This document shows, piece after piece, positions 43,512 to 52,615 of a stretch of DNA of 64,000 nucleotides (position 1 is the stretch's first letter; the number at the start of each line of letters is the position of its first letter). A model generated the notes under the pieces. That model was not told the DNA's origin. It made no database searches and saw nothing but the letters and a program-made list of their open reading frames with translations. Where the stretch lies: positions 5,332,001 through 5,396,000 of the forward strand of contig NZ_CP014504.1 in assembly GCF_001590605.1 (NCBI RefSeq), given 5' to 3'. The position numbers and the translations under genes were made by a program. This stretch comes from Pedobacter cryoconitis. GTDB lineage: Bacteria > Bacteroidota > Bacteroidia > Sphingobacteriales > Sphingobacteriaceae.

Positions 43512-43994
43512 TTACATAGGTTCTACTAAAAATAAGGGTTGGTCGTATTCTACAGGTGATGAGTTATCAACCAATACTTTAACGATTCTTCCAGAAACTT
43601 CACTTTCAATTTCGTTGAATAATTTCATTGCCTCAATGATACAGATCACTTTACCCGGAGCGATTTCATCACCAACATTTGCAAATGAAGGTTTGTCAGG
43701 GCTCGACGAACGGTAGAAAGTTCCGATCATTGGAGATTTTACAGTAATATATTTAGAATCATCAGCCTCAGCAGCAGACGAAGCATTGTTTGCCGTTACA
43801 GCAACAGGTTGTACTGCTGGAGCAGATGGTAACACCTGTGGTGCTACTGCCTGCGCAGGAACTGTTGTGGTAATAACTGTTGGGGCCTGATTAGTTTTAA
43901 TAGTAATTTTGAAGTCCTTTTGTTCTATTGCAACTTCATTGACGCCCGAACGAGAAACAAATTTAATGAGTTCCTGAATTTGTTTGATATCCAT
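43512..43994 (-). CDS. accB: Biotin carboxyl carrier protein
   Basis: The 160-aa carrier holds biotin on Lys124 (EAMKLFNEIE), which shuttles carboxyl groups between AccC and the carboxyltransferase. An N-terminal region and an Ala/Pro/Val-rich flexible linker (about residues 35-80) precede the lipoyl-type biotinyl domain (SPMIGTFYRSSSPDKPSFANVGDEI...PGKVICIIEAMK). It sits between fabH and accC in the lipid operon. Confidence 0.97.
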   Translation of the reverse strand: MDIKQIQELIKFVSRSGVNEVAIEQKDFKITIKTNQAPTVITTTVPAQAVAPQVLPSAPAVQPVAVTANNASSAAEADDSKYITVKSPMIGTFYRSSSPDKPSFANVGDEIAPGKVICIIEAMKLFNEIESEVSGRIVKVLVDNSSPVEYDQPLFLVEPM

Positions 43995-44066
43995 TTTTAG
44001 GTATTTTGTTGAAAAGATATTGGTCTTTTAAAGACTCAAAGTTAATATTTTTATTTGTAATAAAAT

Positions 44067-45056
44067 TTAGTAAGCCCACTTTATATAGACTGATCCCCAG
44101 GTAAATCCACCCCCAAAAGCAGCAAGAATAATATTGTCTCCTTTTTTTAGTTTGTCTTCCCATTCCCATAAACAAAGCGGGATGGTCCCATTGGTGGTAT
44201 TGCCGTAACGTTCTATATTGATCATTACTTTTTCAGCTCCTATGCCCATTCTTGAAGCCGTCGCATCAATAATCCTTTTATTTGCCTGGTGCGGAACTAA
44301 CCATTTCACATCTTCAGCATTCAGCTGGTTCCGTTCCATGATTTCGGCCGCTACATCTGCCATGTTGGTTACCGCAAATTTAAAAACAGCTTTTCCTTCC
44401 TGGTAAACGAAATGTTCTCTCTGGTCAATCGTTTCGTGCGAAGCTGGTTTTACAGATCCACCCGCTTTCTGATGCAGGAATTGTCTTCCGGCACCATCCG
44501 ATTTTAAAACAGAGTCAATGATCCCATTACCTTCATCATTAGGTTCCAATAATACAGCACCACAGCCGTCACCAAAAATGATGCAGGTTGTTCTGTCCGT
44601 ATAATCAATGATAGACGACATTTTGTCGCCGCCCACTACCAATACCTTTTGATGTTTTCCTGACTGGATAAATTGCGAAGCAGTAGAAATCCCATAGATA
44701 AATCCAGAACAGGCAGCCTGCAGATCAAAACCCCATGCATTTTTTGCGCCGATTTTGTCAGCTAAAATATTTGCAGTGGCTGGGAAAGGCATGTCGGGAG
44801 TCGTGGTACAAAAGATAATCAGGTCGATTTCTTCTGCAGTAATACCTCTTTTCTTTAACAGTCCGTTCACCGCGTGAACAGCCATGTCAGAGGTACCTAA
44901 TCCTTCACCTTTTAATATTCTTCGCTCTTTAATACCTGTTCGTGAGGTGATCCATTCATCTGTTGTGTCAACTATCGTCTCTAACTCTTTATTAGAAAGG
45001 ATATAATCAGGAACATAACCTTGAACCGCAGTAATAGCAGCGTGAATTTTACTCAT
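44067..45056 (-). CDS. fabH: 3-oxoacyl-ACP synthase III
   Basis: It starts fatty acid chains by condensing acyl-CoA with malonyl-ACP. The triad is visible: Cys116 (AACSGFIYG), His256 (VPHQANKRII) and Asn286 (YGNTTNGTIP). At 329 aa it is full length, ending FGGGFTWGSVYIKWAY. plsX lies 13 bp upstream. In Bacteroidota the enzyme may favour branched-chain acyl-CoA primers; this is family knowledge and is not shown by the sequence. Confidence 0.97.
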   Translation of the reverse strand: MSKIHAAITAVQGYVPDYILSNKELETIVDTTDEWITSRTGIKERRILKGEGLGTSDMAVHAVNGLLKKRGITAEEIDLIIFCTTTPDMPFPATANILADKIGAKNAWGFDLQAACSGFIYGISTASQFIQSGKHQKVLVVGGDKMSSIIDYTDRTTCIIFGDGCGAVLLEPNDEGNGIIDSVLKSDGAGRQFLHQKAGGSVKPASHETIDQREHFVYQEGKAVFKFAVTNMADVAAEIMERNQLNAEDVKWLVPHQANKRIIDATASRMGIGAEKVMINIERYGNTTNGTIPLCLWEWEDKLKKGDNIILAAFGGGFTWGSVYIKWAY

Positions 45057-45069
45057 TTGTTGTCAGATT

Positions 45070-46008
45070 TTATTTAAATGCATCTTGTATTTTTCCTACC
45101 AAACCTGTAATAATCATATCTCTCGCTTGAAAGATCATGTTTTTTACAGCGGTAGGCGAGGAGATTCCATGACCTATGATCACAGGTGCATTTACTCCAA
45201 GAACCGGACTTCCACCGTAATTTTCATAATTAAATCTGTCGAAGAACTCATCTTTAAGTCCTTTCTTGATAGTCATTATGTAAAACGATTCAGCTAATTT
45301 CAACATAATGTTCCCGGTAAACCCGTCACATACAATTACATCTGCTTTTTCGTTGAATAAATCACGTCCCTCAATATTTCCAATGAAGTTGAAGAGACTA
45401 CATTCTTTCATCAATGGAAAAGTGGCCAGGCTTAACATATTCCCTTTTTCATCTTCTTCGCCAATATTGATCAGGCCGACTTTAGGGGTATTGATCTGCA
45501 TGACATTTTCAGCATACAAACTTCCTAAAATGCCGAATTGAAGCAGAGTATCAGGCTTACAGTCAGCATTTGCGCCAACGTCCAGCATTAAACCTCTTCC
45601 TCCATCAAGTTTGGGGACGATCGTGCACAGACAAGGTCTGATAATGCCAGGAACAGTTTTTACACTAAAAACAGCGCCAACCATCATCGCACCAGAATTA
45701 CCTGCGCCGACAAATGCATCGATTTCTCCTTTTTTTAACATAGAGAAACCCAGAGAAATACTTGAGTTTGGTTTTTGAGCAATTGCTCTTGTGGGATGTT
45801 CGCCCATACCAATTACCTCTTCGGTATGAACATATTCAAAGTGATCGGGATTGAACCCGCTTTCAGCGAGCAAAGGCTTAATTTGCTGAGTATCGCCTAT
45901 TAGCACTAAATGCTCATTTGGCGCTAATAATTCATGAGCAGCTATTGCTCCCAAAACGTTTGCTTTGGGAGCATAGTCTCCGCCCATTATATCGAGACCT
46001 ATTTTCAT
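45070..46008 (-). CDS. plsX: Phosphate acyltransferase PlsX
   Basis: It makes acyl-phosphate from acyl-ACP, feeding phospholipid synthesis through PlsY. 312 aa; MKIGLDIMGGDYAPKANVLGAIAA, GAGNSGAMMVGAVF, DVGANADCKPDTLLQFGILGSLYA, VCDGFTGNIMLKLAESF and GVNAPVIIGHGISSPTAVKNMI are all family signatures. It lies between rpmF and fabH, the order conserved across bacteria. Confidence 0.97.
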   Translation of the reverse strand: MKIGLDIMGGDYAPKANVLGAIAAHELLAPNEHLVLIGDTQQIKPLLAESGFNPDHFEYVHTEEVIGMGEHPTRAIAQKPNSSISLGFSMLKKGEIDAFVGAGNSGAMMVGAVFSVKTVPGIIRPCLCTIVPKLDGGRGLMLDVGANADCKPDTLLQFGILGSLYAENVMQINTPKVGLINIGEEDEKGNMLSLATFPLMKECSLFNFIGNIEGRDLFNEKADVIVCDGFTGNIMLKLAESFYIMTIKKGLKDEFFDRFNYENYGGSPVLGVNAPVIIGHGISSPTAVKNMIFQARDMIITGLVGKIQDAFK

Positions 46009-46108
46009 AGTAAAAAATCAGTTTGTGAATAAAGCATTATTGCCTTTTTTTTCAAGCGCCTAAGTTAAACTTAATGAAGCTGAAAACACAAACAATTTCT
46101 CCGAAAAA

Positions 46109-46300
46109 TTAACCTATAGAGGTGTTTTCAATAACCAGTTTACCGTTGTAGTACAAATTCCCATCAACATTGTATGCATGGTGAGGAATGTGGATTGCAC
46201 CTGTAGTTTGACAAGTAGATAAAGAAGGAGCTACCGCTTTATAGTGTGTTCTTCTTTTATCTCTTCTACTTTTAGAGATCTTGCGTTTTGGATGTGCCAT
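46109..46300 (-). CDS. rpmF: Ribosomal protein L32
   Basis: A 63-aa ribosomal protein of the large subunit. The start MAHPKRKISKSRRDKRRTHYKA and the central CQTTGAIHIPHHAYNVDGNLYYNGK match bL32. Only one Cys remains of the zinc site of other species, so it is the zinc-free form. It stands 18 bp after the DUF177 gene, as is usual. Confidence 0.96.
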   Translation of the reverse strand: MAHPKRKISKSRRDKRRTHYKAVAPSLSTCQTTGAIHIPHHAYNVDGNLYYNGKLVIENTSIG

Positions 46301-46318
46301 TGCTGATTTATTTAATTA

Positions 46319-46852
46319 TTATTTTAATTTTTTTAATGCTTCCCAACGTGGGTCAGCACTTGTTGTATTTTCTTCTTGTTGAGAAGGATTAGCCAGACTT
46401 TCCAGTCTTTCAATCATCTCTTTGTCGCATTTGGCACCATTGCCGTTCTGCTCACAAATTTTTATATAGGGTACCGATACTGTGATAAATTCATAAAGAA
46501 TCTCCGCGATATCGATGCTACTTTCTTTTTTATTCAATACGATGATTTCTAAATCATCACTCTCCAGCTCATCTTCAGCGAATTTTACAATCTGCCTTTC
46601 TGAAATATCCAGAGGGGCATCAAATTCAGCTAAACATTTATCACAATCAAGCTTTATTGTTCCGGCAATGCGAATTTTCAAAATCAGCATTGTCTCCTGT
46701 TTATCCAATTCTACCGTAACTTTCAAATCCCCCTTTTTTACCAAAGAGTATTCAAATGCGTCAAAAAAGCTGTTATCAATCTCAAAATCAAATTGATGCT
46801 TGCCAATTTTTAAGCCAGTAAACGGGATCGAAAATTGTTTTAAAGGTTTCAA
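46319..46852 (-). CDS. DUF177 (YceD-like) protein
   Basis: A 177-aa protein of the YceD/DUF177 family that in most bacteria sits before rpmF and is linked with 23S rRNA maturation; direct function here is inferred. Motifs: the conserved CDKCLAEFDAPLD and a later C-containing EQNGNGAKCDKEM; the C-terminus is DPRWEALKKLK. The start chosen is TTG 46852, since a further TTG at 46876 falls inside the -7 promoter box TACATTTG and so would not be on the mRNA. Confidence 0.82.
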   Translation of the reverse strand: MKPLKQFSIPFTGLKIGKHQFDFEIDNSFFDAFEYSLVKKGDLKVTVELDKQETMLILKIRIAGTIKLDCDKCLAEFDAPLDISERQIVKFAEDELESDDLEIIVLNKKESSIDIAEILYEFITVSVPYIKICEQNGNGAKCDKEMIERLESLANPSQQEENTTSADPRWEALKKLK

Positions 46853-46873
46853 TTGTAACAAAATTTTAGCCCG

Positions 46874-46881
46874 CAAATGTA
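46874..46881 (-). promoter_or_regulatory. Promoter -7 box for the DUF177-rpmF-plsX-fabH-acc operon
   Basis: TACATTTG on the minus strand matches TAnnTTTG perfectly. No clear -33 TTG is seen, but the box lies 22 bp upstream of the chosen start codon, as expected for a short leader. Confidence 0.55.
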
Positions 46882-46927
46882 TGAATTAATTTGATACTTC
46901 TGAAATGTTTTAGAAATATTATTGTCG

Positions 46928-48007
46928 TTAATTTGCATCATCCTTCACATCTGCCGCAGTTTCTATAATTTTTCCGCCGCTTCTTAACTGGTTGCTTAAC
47001 AGTTCATCCTGTTCACGTCTGTGTTTTACAATGTGGGTCGCCGCAAAAAGTGCCTCTATAAAAGAAGATGGATCTGCCAGGTCTTTTCCGGCAATATCGA
47101 AGCCTGTACCATGATCAGGAGAGGTACGTACATATTTCATTCCTGCAGTAAAGTTTACACCAGTTCCGAAAGCGATTGTTTTGAAAGGGATTAAGCCCTG
47201 GTCATGATACATCGCCAGTACCGCATCGAATTGTTTATAAGCACCTTTGCCAAAAAATCCATCCGCAGGATAAGGGCCAAAGCAAATTACACCCGAATCA
47301 AATGCTTCCTGAATCGCAGGCATAATAACGTCCTGTTCTTCACTGCCCAGCAAACCATTGTCACCAGCATGAGGATTTAGCCCTAATACGGCAATTCTTG
47401 GTTTCTCAATCCAGAAATCTCTTTTCAGGCTCTTATTGATCAACAAAAGTTTTTTAACAATACTCTCCTTTGTGATACTTTCTGCAACTTTAGAAACAGG
47501 GATGTGACCCGTAACTACGCCAACACGGATATCTTCACTCAATAAAAACATCAGTACATCAGAGCTGCCGGTACGTTCCTGCAAATATTCTGTATGACCA
47601 GGGAATTGAAAATTCTCTGCTTGTATCGTATGTTTATTGATCGGAGCAGTGACTAAAGCGTCAATATTTCCTTTGATCAGGTCTTCCGTTGCTCTCTCTA
47701 AAGATAACAAAGCATATTTTCCACCAATCTCATTGGCTACACCGAGTTCAATCTTTACATCCTCTTCCCAGCAGTTGATCATATTTGCTTTTTTAGGATT
47801 AGCTGCTTCAGCGTCATTAATTACGTTGAAACTGAAATCACCTAAACCCAGTGCTTTTCTATGGTAAGAGGCTACTTTTGTATGTCCATAAACGATAGGA
47901 GTGCAGTAATCCAGAATACTGTTATTGGCTAAAGTTTTCAGAATTACTTCTAGACCTATGCCATTTACATCACCTATACTGATACCTATTTTGATTTTAT
48001 TGCTCAT
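46928..48007 (-). CDS. pdxA: 4-hydroxythreonine-4-phosphate dehydrogenase
   Basis: An enzyme of the DXP-dependent vitamin B6 pathway that oxidises 4-phosphohydroxy-L-threonine. Start ATG 48007 (MSNKIKIGISIGDVNGIGLEVILK) gives 359 aa; an in-frame TTG at 48013 is not preferred. Motifs: GDVNGIG, PGHTEYLQ with a metal-binding His, GLNPHAGDNGLLG and YHDQGLIPFKT with further metal ligands. It faces rsmA divergently across 273 bp (48008-48280), which holds no gene and no convincing paired promoter boxes. Confidence 0.96.
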   Translation of the reverse strand: MSNKIKIGISIGDVNGIGLEVILKTLANNSILDYCTPIVYGHTKVASYHRKALGLGDFSFNVINDAEAANPKKANMINCWEEDVKIELGVANEIGGKYALLSLERATEDLIKGNIDALVTAPINKHTIQAENFQFPGHTEYLQERTGSSDVLMFLLSEDIRVGVVTGHIPVSKVAESITKESIVKKLLLINKSLKRDFWIEKPRIAVLGLNPHAGDNGLLGSEEQDVIMPAIQEAFDSGVICFGPYPADGFFGKGAYKQFDAVLAMYHDQGLIPFKTIAFGTGVNFTAGMKYVRTSPDHGTGFDIAGKDLADPSSFIEALFAATHIVKHRREQDELLSNQLRSGGKIIETAADVKDDAN

Positions 48008-48280
48008 GCTCAAATGAAAATTTGCGCAAAATACAGAAATTCATTAGAAAACGTGCTGTTTTTAAGGGCGATCTGTTTAGCGCGGGTAATTATAGCTATT
48101 CAGGCTGTGGGCTTAGGTCATCAAGGATGAGTACTTGAATATAGCCAGTAACCTTGCTGATTAGTCGTTCTTAGCTAACGCTTCATTGCTAATAATTAGG
48201 CTGAACTCGTAAACTTTAGTTATTTTGCACCTTTTAGAAGTCTTGGCTTCTTTCGATTAATAAAATATAACAGCAATCAT

Positions 48281-49063
48281 ATGAGTTTGGTAAGGGCGAA
48301 AAAACATTTAGGGCAACATTTTTTGACCGATAAAAAAATAGCAGCTAAAATTGTAGACGGTCTTGTCCATACCGATCAATACAGTCAGGTGCTTGAAGTA
48401 GGGCCGGGTATGGGTATCCTTTCAGATATTCTGCTGGAAAGAAAAGACCTGGAAACATTTATGATCGATATCGATGTCGAATCCTATCATTTCTTAAATG
48501 ATAAGTATCCACAGATGGGCGAAAGGTTGATTAATGGTGATTTTTTGAAAATGGACCTGAAAAAAGTATTTTCCGGTAAATACGCCATCATAGGTAATTT
48601 TCCTTATAATATTTCTTCACAGATCTTGTTTAAGGTTTTGGAACATAGAGAAAATGTAGTAGAGATGGTAGGCATGTTTCAAAAAGAAGTTGCAGAACGC
48701 TGTGCATCTAAAAGCGGAACAAAAGATTACGGGATTCTCAGTGTGCTGATCCAGGCCTATTATAATATTGATTATTTATTTTCTGTAAAGCCAGGGACTT
48801 TTAATCCACCTCCTAAAGTAAATTCAGGCGTAATCCGTTTGAGCAGAAATGAGCGGGTGACTTTGGATTGCGATGAGAAATTATTCTGGATTGTCGTTAA
48901 AGCCGGATTTAATCAGCGTAGAAAAACATTAAGGAACGCTTTGTCAGGCGTATTGCCTAAAGTTAAAATGGATGACAATATCTATTTTGAAAAAAGAGCA
49001 GAGCAATTGAGCGTAGAAGATTTTATTACCCTTACGCAGCTGGTCACCAAGCTGGCGTTATAA
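48281..49063 (+). CDS. rsmA: 16S rRNA dimethyladenosine transferase
   Basis: It dimethylates two adjacent adenosines near the 3' end of 16S rRNA during 30S assembly. 260 aa: LGQHFLTDKKIAAKIVDGL at the N-terminus, the SAM-binding loop EVGPGMGILSDILL, and the catalytic NFPYNISSQILFKVL. The C-terminal domain (FNQRRKTLRNALSG) is complete. The dehydrogenase gene follows 11 bp later. Confidence 0.96.
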   Translation: MSLVRAKKHLGQHFLTDKKIAAKIVDGLVHTDQYSQVLEVGPGMGILSDILLERKDLETFMIDIDVESYHFLNDKYPQMGERLINGDFLKMDLKKVFSGKYAIIGNFPYNISSQILFKVLEHRENVVEMVGMFQKEVAERCASKSGTKDYGILSVLIQAYYNIDYLFSVKPGTFNPPPKVNSGVIRLSRNERVTLDCDEKLFWIVVKAGFNQRRKTLRNALSGVLPKVKMDDNIYFEKRAEQLSVEDFITLTQLVTKLAL

Positions 49064-49074
49064 TTATAAAACAG

Positions 49075-49998
49075 ATGAACGGTAAAATTTTAATTGTTGA
49101 TGATTTACATCCTGTATTCAAAATCATGGCAGAGCAATTAGGTTATGAAGTGGACGATCTTCCATTAATCACCAGGGCAGAAACGCTGGCGGTGATTTCA
49201 GGATATGACGGCATTGCGGTACGGACGAAGTTTAAGATAGACAGAGAGCTGATGGAAGCTGCACCGGGGCTTAAATTTGTAGCCAGAGCAGGAGCAGGAT
49301 TGGATAATATCGACGAGGCTTATGCGAAGGAGCGGAATATTAAGTTACTGAATGCACCGGAAGGTAACAGGGATGCAGTAGGGGAGCATGCAATGGGGAT
49401 GTTGCTTTCACTAATCAATACGCACCGCAAGGCTGATATGGAGATCAGGAACGGAATCTGGGACCGGGAAGGCAACCGTGGCTGGGAGCTAAAAGGCAAA
49501 ACTGTCGGGATTATCGGTTATGGATTTATGGGAAGCAGTATGGCCAGAAAGCTTTCGGGCTTTGAGGTGAAGGTGCTTGCTTACGATAAATATAAAACGG
49601 GCTTTTCTGATGCTTATGCGCAGGAATGCAGCATGGAAGAAATTGTTAAACATAGTGATGTGCTGAGTTTACATATTCCTTTGACTTCGGAAACCAGGCA
49701 AATGGTGGATGAGGAATATTTATACCATTTCAAAAAGAATATATTTTTCATCAATACGGCCAGAGGTGAGATTGTGAATACGAAAGCAGTATTGGCAGCG
49801 ATTAAATCCGGGAAGATATTGGGCGCCGGACTGGATGTACTGGAAGTTGAAAAATTCCCGGCATTGGCAGAACAGGACTGGTTTACTGAACTGAAAGAAT
49901 CTGAAAAAGTTATTTTGACGCCACATGTTGGTGGATGGACTTTTGATTCGTACAGGAAAATTTCTGAGGTGCTTGCTGATAAGCTGGAGCAGATTTAG
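49075..49998 (+). CDS. D-isomer 2-hydroxyacid dehydrogenase (SerA-like)
   Basis: A cytosolic NAD-dependent oxidoreductase, 307 aa. It has the NAD-binding loop VGIIGYGFMGSSMARKL, the catalytic Arg in NTARGEIVNT, Glu in LDVLEVEKF and His in LTPHVGGWT. Short length and no ACT domain put it with the compact phosphoglycerate dehydrogenases, so serine synthesis is possible; another 2-hydroxyacid (for example erythronate-4-phosphate for B6) cannot be excluded, given pdxA nearby. It probably shares a transcript with rsmA, ending at the terminator at 50022. Confidence 0.85.
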   Translation: MNGKILIVDDLHPVFKIMAEQLGYEVDDLPLITRAETLAVISGYDGIAVRTKFKIDRELMEAAPGLKFVARAGAGLDNIDEAYAKERNIKLLNAPEGNRDAVGEHAMGMLLSLINTHRKADMEIRNGIWDREGNRGWELKGKTVGIIGYGFMGSSMARKLSGFEVKVLAYDKYKTGFSDAYAQECSMEEIVKHSDVLSLHIPLTSETRQMVDEEYLYHFKKNIFFINTARGEIVNTKAVLAAIKSGKILGAGLDVLEVEKFPALAEQDWFTELKESEKVILTPHVGGWTFDSYRKISEVLADKLEQI

Positions 49999-50021
49999 GG
50001 TAAAAGTATATTTTATGTTAG

Positions 50022-50050
50022 ACCCGGTTGTGTAAATGACCGGGTTTTTT
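50022..50050 (+). terminator. Intrinsic terminator after the hydroxyacid dehydrogenase gene
   Basis: acccgg (50022-50027) pairs with ccgggt (50040-50045), with a 12-nt loop and a following T-run (50045-50050). It is 24 bp after the stop. Confidence 0.75.
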
Positions 50051-50110
50051 ATTGCCTGAAATGTTTTGCTTTGAACTTAAATATTATCTTTATCACCAAA
50101 CGCATCATTC

Positions 50111-52615
50111 ATGGAGTTTCTTTACATCATCTTACTGGTTGTCATCATTGTGATGATTGCCACAACTAAAAGCAGTCTGAACGATAGGGTCGGGCGGCTT
50201 GAATACCGGATTTTTGAATTTCAGGAGCTTTTAAAGCAAAGCAGGCCCGGTTATGTTCCACCAGTAAGTACTGCAGAGGAATCAGAACCACAAGAAATGC
50301 GGCCGGTAGACTGGGGCGCAACGCAATTTCAAGCACCCGCAATTCCATTTGTTCCGCCACCCTATAAGACTAAAAAAGATCTTCATCCTGATCCTTTACG
50401 CGATTTTATACCTAAACCTGTTCAGGAAGAAACTCAGGAAGCAGTTGTTCCTGAAGAAAAAATACAACAGCCAGAGGCCGTTCATGAACCAGAATTTGTT
50501 CAGGATACACAGGCTAATATTTACAATGAACACTTAGCTGAAGAAAATACACCGCCATCGGTTCAACAACCTGTTCACCGCGAGCCCGCAGCACCAGAAC
50601 TTTCCTTCTTTGAGAAACATCCTGACCTGGAAAAATTCATTGGAGAGAATCTGATCAATAAAATCGGGATTGCGATACTGGTACTGGCTATCGGTTACTT
50701 TGTGAAATTTGCAATTGACAGCAACTGGATAGGCCCGGTAGGCCGCGTTGGGATTGGTGTACTTTGCGGTGGTATCTTAATTGGTATCGCACACTGGATG
50801 CGTAATTCTTACAAAGCATTCAGCTCTGTTTTAGTAGGGGGAGGGATTGCAGTTTTATATTTTACCATTACGCTTGCTTTTCACCAATTTCAGCTGTTCA
50901 ATCAAACCACATCCTTCATTATTCTGATCGGGATAACTTGTTTTGCCGTCGCGCTTTCACTGCTCTACGACCGGCAGGAAGTGGCTGTTATTGCTTTAGT
51001 AGGTGGTTTAACCAGTCCATTAATGGTCAGTACTGGTCATGCTAATTATCATGGTTTGTTTATTTACCTGGTGATCCTCAATGCAGGACTGCTGGTAATT
51101 GCTTACCGCAAATCGTGGCGTATCCTTAATGTTTCAACCTTTGTACTCACAATACTCATGTTTTCGGCAAGTCTGTTTAGCATGCCGGCCACGAGTTATG
51201 GAATCGGATTTTTATACGCCAGTATTTTATACCTGCTTTTCTTTGGAATTAATGTGGCTTATAATGTCAGGGAGAATAAAACATTTATCGGCTCAGATTT
51301 TACCATTCTGCTGGCCAATACGGCGCTATACTTTGGTGCAGGTTTATTCTTGCTGACCGGAATGCATCAGGAGCAGTTCAGAGGGCTTTTTGCGGTAAGT
51401 TTAGCTGTGATCAACTTACTGTTATCTTACTTGCTGTTCAGGAATAAAAAGGTGGATACCAATGTGCTTTACCTGCTGATTGGGATTACGCTGACCTTTA
51501 TATCCGTTGCCGGCCCAATACAATTGCATGGCCATTATATTACGTTATTCTGGGCAGCAGAAACGGTATTGCTTTACTGGCTTTATCAAAAATCGCGGAT
51601 CTATTTAATGCAGCTGGCTTCGCAAATCATCTGGGCATTGATGCTGCTAAGTTTATTTATGGACTGGGCCGCAATTTATGGTGATTCAGCAATAGCAGTC
51701 AATGTACTGATCAACAAAGGGTTTATTACTACATTATTTGCTGCAGTCAGTTCTTACTTATTATACGTTCTTTACCAAAAGCCAGACGTTGAAGGAAAAA
51801 CCCAAAACGGTGATATCTTAAATCCTGTATTTATTAAATATACAGCTATTGTACTGCTGTTTTTAAGCGGACTGCTGGAAGTTAACCACCAATTCTCAAA
51901 CCGGTTCCCCCATACTTCTTTAAATAATGTATATGTAATCTTGTATGCCTCAGTATTCCTTTACATTTATCTGTTTTTAGGAAAAAAAAGAGAATCAATC
52001 CGGTTAAACTGGAGAATAAGTGCCATCCTGATCAGTACTTGTATTGCCGTTTATCTGTTCTTTATGGTTGGATTTTTCGATCTGCAGGAAGCTATGCTCG
52101 TTCGTCAGGAAGTCGCATCATTTCATTTTATAGCCCATTGGATTGGCGCAGTATTTATCGGATTATTGTTTCACCATCTGATCCTGATCGCCAGAACTTT
52201 ACTGCCAGAAACCTGGAAGAAAATAGCAGCCTGGGCTTTGGCAGGTTCAATGGTGCTGTTCTTAAGTCTGGAAGTCAGCTTAATCAGCAATGTGTTGTTT
52301 TATTCAGCTAACAACCCAATCAGCAATGTAGAAACGATTTATATTAAAACAGGGCTTCCGGTATTATGGGGATTAGCATCCTTTGCGATGATGTGGCTGG
52401 GCATGCGTCATAAATACCTTACACTGCGTATTATTTCGCTCAGCCTGTTTGCGCTTACTTTAGTAAAGCTATTTGTATTTGACATCAGCAATATCCCGCC
52501 TGCAGGTAAAATTGCAGCATTCTTCTTCCTTGGGGTCATATTGCTGATCATTTCGTTTATGTACCAAAAGGTTAAAAAAATCATTGCCGCAGATGAACCC
52601 CATAAAGATGAATAG
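50111..52615 (+). CDS. DUF2339 polytopic membrane protein
   Basis: An inner-membrane protein of 834 aa. The N-terminus has one hydrophobic helix and a short coiled coil (LNDRVGRLEYRIFEFQELLK), then a Pro/Glu-rich linker, then from about residue 175 many consecutive membrane helices (over 20) with the start ENLINKIGIAILVLAIGYFVKFAID, characteristic of DUF2339. The biochemical function is unknown. The downstream DUF3999 gene overlaps by 8 bp, so the two proteins are probably translated together and may act as a pair. Confidence 0.85.
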   Translation: MEFLYIILLVVIIVMIATTKSSLNDRVGRLEYRIFEFQELLKQSRPGYVPPVSTAEESEPQEMRPVDWGATQFQAPAIPFVPPPYKTKKDLHPDPLRDFIPKPVQEETQEAVVPEEKIQQPEAVHEPEFVQDTQANIYNEHLAEENTPPSVQQPVHREPAAPELSFFEKHPDLEKFIGENLINKIGIAILVLAIGYFVKFAIDSNWIGPVGRVGIGVLCGGILIGIAHWMRNSYKAFSSVLVGGGIAVLYFTITLAFHQFQLFNQTTSFIILIGITCFAVALSLLYDRQEVAVIALVGGLTSPLMVSTGHANYHGLFIYLVILNAGLLVIAYRKSWRILNVSTFVLTILMFSASLFSMPATSYGIGFLYASILYLLFFGINVAYNVRENKTFIGSDFTILLANTALYFGAGLFLLTGMHQEQFRGLFAVSLAVINLLLSYLLFRNKKVDTNVLYLLIGITLTFISVAGPIQLHGHYITLFWAAETVLLYWLYQKSRIYLMQLASQIIWALMLLSLFMDWAAIYGDSAIAVNVLINKGFITTLFAAVSSYLLYVLYQKPDVEGKTQNGDILNPVFIKYTAIVLLFLSGLLEVNHQFSNRFPHTSLNNVYVILYASVFLYIYLFLGKKRESIRLNWRISAILISTCIAVYLFFMVGFFDLQEAMLVRQEVASFHFIAHWIGAVFIGLLFHHLILIARTLLPETWKKIAAWALAGSMVLFLSLEVSLISNVLFYSANNPISNVETIYIKTGLPVLWGLASFAMMWLGMRHKYLTLRIISLSLFALTLVKLFVFDISNIPPAGKIAAFFFLGVILLIISFMYQKVKKIIAADEPHKDE

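Noticed and set aside
48008..48280. Promoter for rsmA at the TATTTTG word near 48220
   Set aside because: The -7 word fits loosely but no -33 TTG is found at 17-23 bp, so it was not listed as a feature.
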